Shown piece by piece: positions 59,043 to 64,000 of a stretch of DNA of 64,000 nucleotides. The notes beneath the pieces were generated by a model, which did not search any database, was not told where the DNA came from, and was given only the letters and a program-made list of their open reading frames with translations. Source of the DNA: Labia minor (lineage: Eukaryota; Arthropoda; Insecta; Dermaptera; Spongiphoridae); NCBI GenBank assembly GCA_963082975.1, contig OY720350.1, positions 22,725,875 through 22,789,874 of the forward strand. Reading direction: 5' to 3'. The position numbers and the translations under genes are program-made. Positions within the stretch are counted from its first letter, which is position 1, and each line of letters opens with the position of its first letter.

Positions 59043-59429
59043 ACTGAACGCTCTATATAAGCAACCTCCCCATAATAAACATTCTTTATAAACAACTTAT
59101 ATACAAGCAACTTTTTTTAATTCAACTTTTCTGTATAAGCAACTTATGTATTTTTTTAAAGCTAAATATTTGAGTTGACAACTGTTCACTACAACATATC
59201 CTCAAATTGTAAAAAAAATTGTTATATTCGAATATGTTTGTGTTTTGTGCTGTCAGTATTGATGTTAATTTCTTATAATTATAATAGTTACTAAAATTTA
59301 TCTTAGTTTCTTTTAATTAATTAATATTTTTGTATTTTAAAAACAATTTTCCCTATAATCAACTTTTCCCAATATAAACTTTTTTATTGAAATTGGTTCA
59401 AATGAGTTGCTTATATAGAGCGTTCACTG
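59043..59429. mobile_element. pogo/Tigger-like non-autonomous element, right arm
   Basis: Inverted counterpart of 32954-33341, with the same CTGAACGCTCTATATAAG and ATATAGAGCGTTCACTG ends. Inserted before the duplication. Confidence 0.6.
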
Positions 59430-59820
59430 AAGTAATAGTAGAGTAAAACTCTTATAATAAGTTAGTAATATAATAGTAATGACCATTATGGGTGAAAATA
59501 TCTATTAAACGAAAATAATTCTAAAGAAATAATTCTCTTAACAAAAACGTGTAGTAATTCAAAAATAGAAAACAAATTTTGGAGGATTAAAAAGTAAATT
59601 AATTTTTAGATTTTATGAAGTGTTCCTATAATTTTTAGAATTAAAATAATACATGTATTCTAGGAATATTTCTTTAACAAAAATCCAACATCCTCCCTTA
59701 CTCCTTTATGATCTTAAATATAATTATACTTGTAGTGAGTCATTTAAAAATGACTTGCGCTAAATAATTTAATTCCGTTACATTGTGATTATATAACAAT
59801 CTGATTTTGTTTTTTGTCCT

Positions 59821-60225
59821 TTTTATATATATATATATATATATATATTGTTTCTAATTTAAATACTGAAGAAGGAGATTTAAAACAAATTAACCTTCCT
59901 CATAAGTAAATTAATAAAGTTTATCAGATAGAAATTATTTTCAAATTTATTTCAATTTTTTTTTTTTAGTTTATTTATAAAATAATATAGAACTTTTCCA
60001 ATTCCACAAAAGCAGTTTTAAAATTAATAAATATCAAACACACATTATTTGAATTTACTATTAATAATTAATAAGGATTATCTATTTTTTATTTCTCATA
60101 TATTTTAATCAATGGAAGGTTATTTCCACACAAATAGATAAACTATATTAAAATTTCTTTTTTTATATATAATTCAATTAATTATATGTATATAATTAAA
60201 TTCGTATGATACGTGGGTTTTGGGT
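59821..60225. other. AT-rich intergenic DNA
   Basis: TA repeat at about 59826-59848, poly-T near 59960. No gene or repeat recognised. Confidence 0.5.
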
Positions 60226-60500
60226 ATATAGAGAATGTATAATGAGAAATTACAAGGCATATACGCATCAATCCTTCAAGTTAAAATTATAAATTATCGG
60301 AGTTTGTGAAGGACAGGACAGATGGTTGAATTGAAAAGAAAAGAAATTTCTTTATAGAACATCCAAGTGAGAGTCCAAGGCATAGGTTCCCAAACTTTTT
60401 TGTGTCGTAGACCCCTTGCCATGTTTTTCGGTTTTGGGTTGACCCCTTACTTATCCTGAAATTGATTTTTTGTAAAAAATTTTAACCACTTTTTTTTGGA
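60225..60500 (+). mobile_element. Degenerate LINE tail followed by hAT-like end
   Basis: 60235-60360 resembles the [11 protein letters not shown] region of the LINE tail at DNA level. From about 60386, GGTTCCCAAACTTTTTTGTG resembles the subterminal sequence of hAT elements; the other end is not found. Confidence 0.35.
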
Positions 60501-60530
60501 GCCCTATTGAATTTAACATTTACTTTTTTA

Positions 60531-61385
60531 CTATCTCGCCAGAGTGAGTGTATGTGTGTGTGTGTATGTATGTAACCAAGATTACGCAAAAACGGTTTGA
60601 GCTAGAATGATGAAATTTGGTACATTGGCATTATTCAAAATTCATAGTTTTCTATCAACTTTTGAGAAATGAAGCTCAACCGGAAGAGGGTCATTACCTA
60701 CAACGTTTTGATTTTTTTTCTTCTAAAGTGATTCATCATTCTAGCTCAAATCGTTTTTGCGTAATCTTGGTTACATGCATACACACATACACACACACAC
60801 ACAGACATTTTTCTCAACCTTAGTGAAAATGATTCAGGAACCTTCAAAACGTATAAAAACATCAAAATCTCAACATCGAAAATTTTCATGATTACTATTA
60901 CTATTACTTATTACTATTCAAATTTATATTACTCAAAAAGGGTTTGAGCTAGAATCATGAAATTTGGTACATGAGCATTATTCAAAATTCGTAGTTTTCT
61001 ATCAACTTTTGTGAAATGTAGCTCAACCGGAAGAGGGTCATTACCTAAAACGTTTTCATTTTTTTTCCTCTAAAGTGACCGTAAAAATAAAGATATATGT
61101 TTGATAATTTTTCACATGATTAAAAATTGTATAAAAGTACTTTAAATATAATTTCAGCTTGATTGAATCGATGAAAGTTTCAGAATTAATTTTTTAACAC
61201 TGCAAATCACGCGCCAACACGTGAAGTGATGCCATCAACAAAGAGCCAAACATGCGCTGGTTCAATCAATATTATTTATTAATTTTAATTTATAATTTAT
61301 AATTAATTAAATTTAATTTAAATATAATATATGTGTTAATTAATCCAATTCAAATTGCGAGATAGTCGAGTGGAGATACTTCTGT
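60531..61385 (+). mobile_element. Rearranged family Y cluster
   Basis: Three pieces: forward 60531-60726, inverted about 60727-60890, forward about 60935-61385. The last piece reaches the usual GAGATAGTCGAGTGGAGA end. Confidence 0.55.
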
Positions 61386-61534
61386 GGCTCTGTCGAACTA
61401 AGTTTATTTATAAAATAATATTCTACCTTTTTACTTACAAAGGTAATTTTAAAATTAGTTTATCATAGTTTATAATTAAAAAAAAAAAAATAAATAATTT
61501 TGTCTTCTTTAAATGATTTTTACTAATCAAAATT

Positions 61535-62203
61535 CGACTCCACTCGACTATCTAGCAATTTGAATTGGATTAAATAACATAATATATTATATTTAAATTA
61601 AATTTAATTAATTATAAATTATAAATTATAAATATTAAACCAGCGCATGTTTGCCTTTTTGATGATATCACCACGTCACGTGTTGGCGCGTGAGATTTGC
61701 AGTGTTAAAAAATTAATTCTGGTAATTTCAGCCTATCAATCAAGCTGAAATTATATATATAGCAGTTTTATACAATCATTAATCATGTGAAAAATTATCA
61801 AACATATATCTTTATTTTTACGGTCACTTTAGAGGAAAAAAAATCAAAACGTAAGTAATGACCCTCTTCCGGTTGAGCTACATTTCTCAAAAGTTGATAG
61901 AAAACTATGAATTTTGAATAATGTCCATGTACCAAATTTCATCATTCTAGCTCAAACCGTTTTTGCGTAATCTTGGTTACATACATACACACACACACAC
62001 ACATACATACATACACACACATATATATACACACACACACATACATACATACACACACATATATATACACACACACACATACACACAGACATTTTTCTCA
62101 ACCTTAGTGAAAATGATTCAGGAACCTTCAAAATGTATAAAAACATCAAAATCTCAACATCGAAAATATTCGTGATCGCAATACTATCTCTTACGAGATA
62201 GTA
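61535..62203 (-). mobile_element. Family Y element, complete inverted copy
   Basis: From TCCACTCGACTATCTAGC to the terminal palindrome ACTATCTCTTACGAGATAGT at 62182-62201, with an expanded CA/TA microsatellite at about 61985-62090. Confidence 0.65.
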
Positions 62204-62669
62204 AAAAGAAAAATTTATAACTTTATAAAATCTTGTTTAAGCGTACTTCTTATCAGATAAGCTGATTATTATTTATATTTAATCTGACAATTATATATTT
62301 ATTTACCGAAATGGACTTTGAATGACTGAACAAGTCTTTGCAATAGAAACAGACTACGTTCTTATTATCGGCTTCAGGATCTAAATCCATCGCAAATGTT
62401 TTTGGTAGTTGTGTTACTACTCTTGCGATACTCAAAAAGCATACAATGCCGAATATGTACTTCTGATATTTCACATAAAATCACATATTGAATTTTTTTT
62501 TTTTTTCAATTTAAATAATTATGAATATGTCCCCCACCACTATTCCACTCCACACTTGAAGAATAATTATAAATAAAGAAAATTTTCTTTTGAAATTATT
62601 GAAATGTCCTTTTCATGGATTCCTGTTCAAAGGATCTTTTTTTTCTAAATTTATTGTATATAATTTTCT

Positions 62670-64000
62670 TTTTGAAGTGAAAACTTCTTTAGCGGCGTTG
62701 AGCACTTTTGCGGGATGGGGAAAAAGTATAGAACTCGCGTGAGATTCCAAAACGACCCGACCGACCGACCCGACCGATATACGCATGCGCAATACGGCAG
62801 AATGTTAGACACTAAACTTCTGATGCATTCTTTACAAAATTTTACATATTTGCCATATTAAATATTATTATTTATATTTACATTAATAATCAGTATTACT
62901 AAATTATGTATATATAAAATAAAATATTTTAATATATTATTATGTGTTAAATTATATTAAATTAATTTCTAATATATTTATATAATTTAAAATTAATTTC
63001 AGAATATATATATATATATATATTAAATTATATACTATATATAATATATTATATAATATATATTTTAATAAATTAATTTTTAAATATGTGTGTGTGTGAC
63101 CGTAAAGATAAAGATATATGTTTGATAATTTTTCACAGGATTAATAATTGTATAAAACTGCTATATATAGAATTTCAGCTTGATAGAATCGCTGAAAGTA
63201 CCAGAATTAATTTTTTAACACTGGAAATCTCACGCGCCAACACGTGACCTGGTGCCATCAACAAAGAGCCAAACACTCCACTATCCACTCGACTATCTCG
63301 CAAATTTGAATTTGATTAAATAATATTTATTAATTTAAATTAAATTAAATTAATTAAATTATAATTTAATAAATATTATTTATAACATCAAAATCATCAA
63401 AATCTCAACATCGAAAATTGAATTGCTGAAAGTACCAGAATTAATTTTTTAACACTGGAAATCTCACGCGCCAACACGTGACGTGGTGCCATCAAAAAAG
63501 AGCCAAACTTTCGCTGGTTTAATAAATATTATTTATTAATTTTAATTTATAATTGAATTAATTTAATTTAATTTAAATTAATATATGTTATTTAATCCAA
63601 TTCAAATTTGCGAGATATGCTGAATATGCTTTTAAATAAAAAAAAATTTCAAGAAAGTAATTGGAATTATTAATATTAAGAATCAATAAATAAATTTATT
63701 AAACATTTAAACATGTAAATTAATCTATATATAAATTTAATAAATATTCAAACAATTGAAACAATATAAATAAAACGATTCAATATTTTACTTACATTGT
63801 GAATTATATTTTTATTTTTATTACAACTATTATTATGGGTATGTTATTTTTGGCAGTTTAAAAAAAATTAAAAATATTAATAAAATTTATCAAAATAATA
63901 AGTTGAAAAGATTTCCAATTATTTTTATTTATTTATTGTAAATTTTTCAATGTAACCATGGTAACCATAAATAGACTTTTACCAAAATATTACTAATTAA
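62670..64000 (-). repeat. Long repeat R, right copy (runs off the window)
   Basis: Inverted match to 25152-26528. Begins TTTGAAGTGAAAACTTCTTT and continues to the window edge; the last bases match 25152. Contains the same rearranged family Y pieces (63095-63620), so these were already in R when it was copied. Confidence 0.7.

Larger units (their letters stand above)
52585..59820 (-). repeat. Inverted duplication, right arm (contains P450-F)
   Basis: Counterpart of the left arm. Shared content: pogo-like element, P450 promoter and all 12 exons, intron-1 family X copy, intron-4 TIR element, intron-8 LINE piece, CAGTCTCAGTTAG MITE, Helitron fragment and LINE tail. Confidence 0.85.

Noticed and set aside
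32570-59820. Possibility that D and F are two haplotypes joined by mistake
   Set aside because: They are inverted, differ by unique insertions and coding changes, and are separated by unique sequence holding a different P450. Long reads would still be needed to exclude it.
62253-62474. Minus-strand frame with a signal-peptide-like hydrophobic start (YIFGIVCFLSIARVVTQ), a CFYCKD motif and a possible donor site at 62306
   Set aside because: The frame begins at GTG, there is no usable ATG, no second exon was found and no family is recognised. It remains a weak candidate exon.

Overview
The window looks like a piece of insect nuclear genome. It is strongly AT-rich, its genes are split into 12 short exons with GT-AG introns, and it is crowded with remnants of mariner, Tc1, hAT, pogo-like, Helitron-like and non-LTR elements. 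The only host genes I can identify form one tandem cluster of CYP4-type cytochrome P450 genes. A clustered CYP4 expansion in such AT-rich, mariner-rich DNA would suit a parasitoid wasp or related hymenopteran, but that assignment is inference.

Cluster layout: P450-A (minus, exons 1-8 only, 3' half missing), P450-B (minus, complete, 500 codons), P450-C (minus, complete, 501 codons), a relic of P450 exons 3-4 near 31.1-31.3 kb, P450-D (plus, complete, 501 codons), P450-E (minus, complete reading frame, 491 codons, highly diverged) and P450-F (minus, complete, 501 codons). Every complete gene has the same 12 exons with the same intron phases and mostly identical exon lengths, so the exon map is strongly supported even though the open frames are short. 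The predicted proteins are microsomal monooxygenases: N-terminal membrane anchor, proline-rich hinge, C-helix WxxxR, CYP4 I-helix signature, ExxR and heme-binding loop.

D and F are inverted copies of one unit (arms about 32.57-40.70 kb and 52.585-59.82 kb) around an 11.9 kb spacer that holds P450-E. An old Helitron-like insertion in intron 1, a LINE piece in intron 8 and several small TIR elements are shared by both arms. A hAT element with a mariner nested in it sits only in the left arm, and the right arm keeps the empty target site. C and F share an uninterrupted tract of roughly 345 bp including two introns, which suggests gene conversion.

Most of the rest is mobile DNA. Family X (about 630-680 bp, ten copies) has subterminal inverted repeats, an internal CCGT/CTGT microsatellite and no target-site duplication longer than 2 bp, like Helentron-associated (HINE/DINE-1-like) elements. 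Family Y has a short terminal palindrome and a conserved block containing CACGTG. Others are long-TIR and foldback elements, 5'-truncated LINE tails ending in GATA repeats, Helitron 3' ends, and a tRNA-derived SINE.

The most unusual biology is in the P450s. P450-E keeps an unbroken 12-exon frame although the heme-ligand cysteine is a methionine and the I-helix acid is a histidine. P450-C has lost the CYP4 glutamate that attaches heme covalently. All coordinates were worked out by eye from the sequence; exon boundaries are reliable to the base where the paralogs agree, transposon edges usually to within about 10-50 bp.
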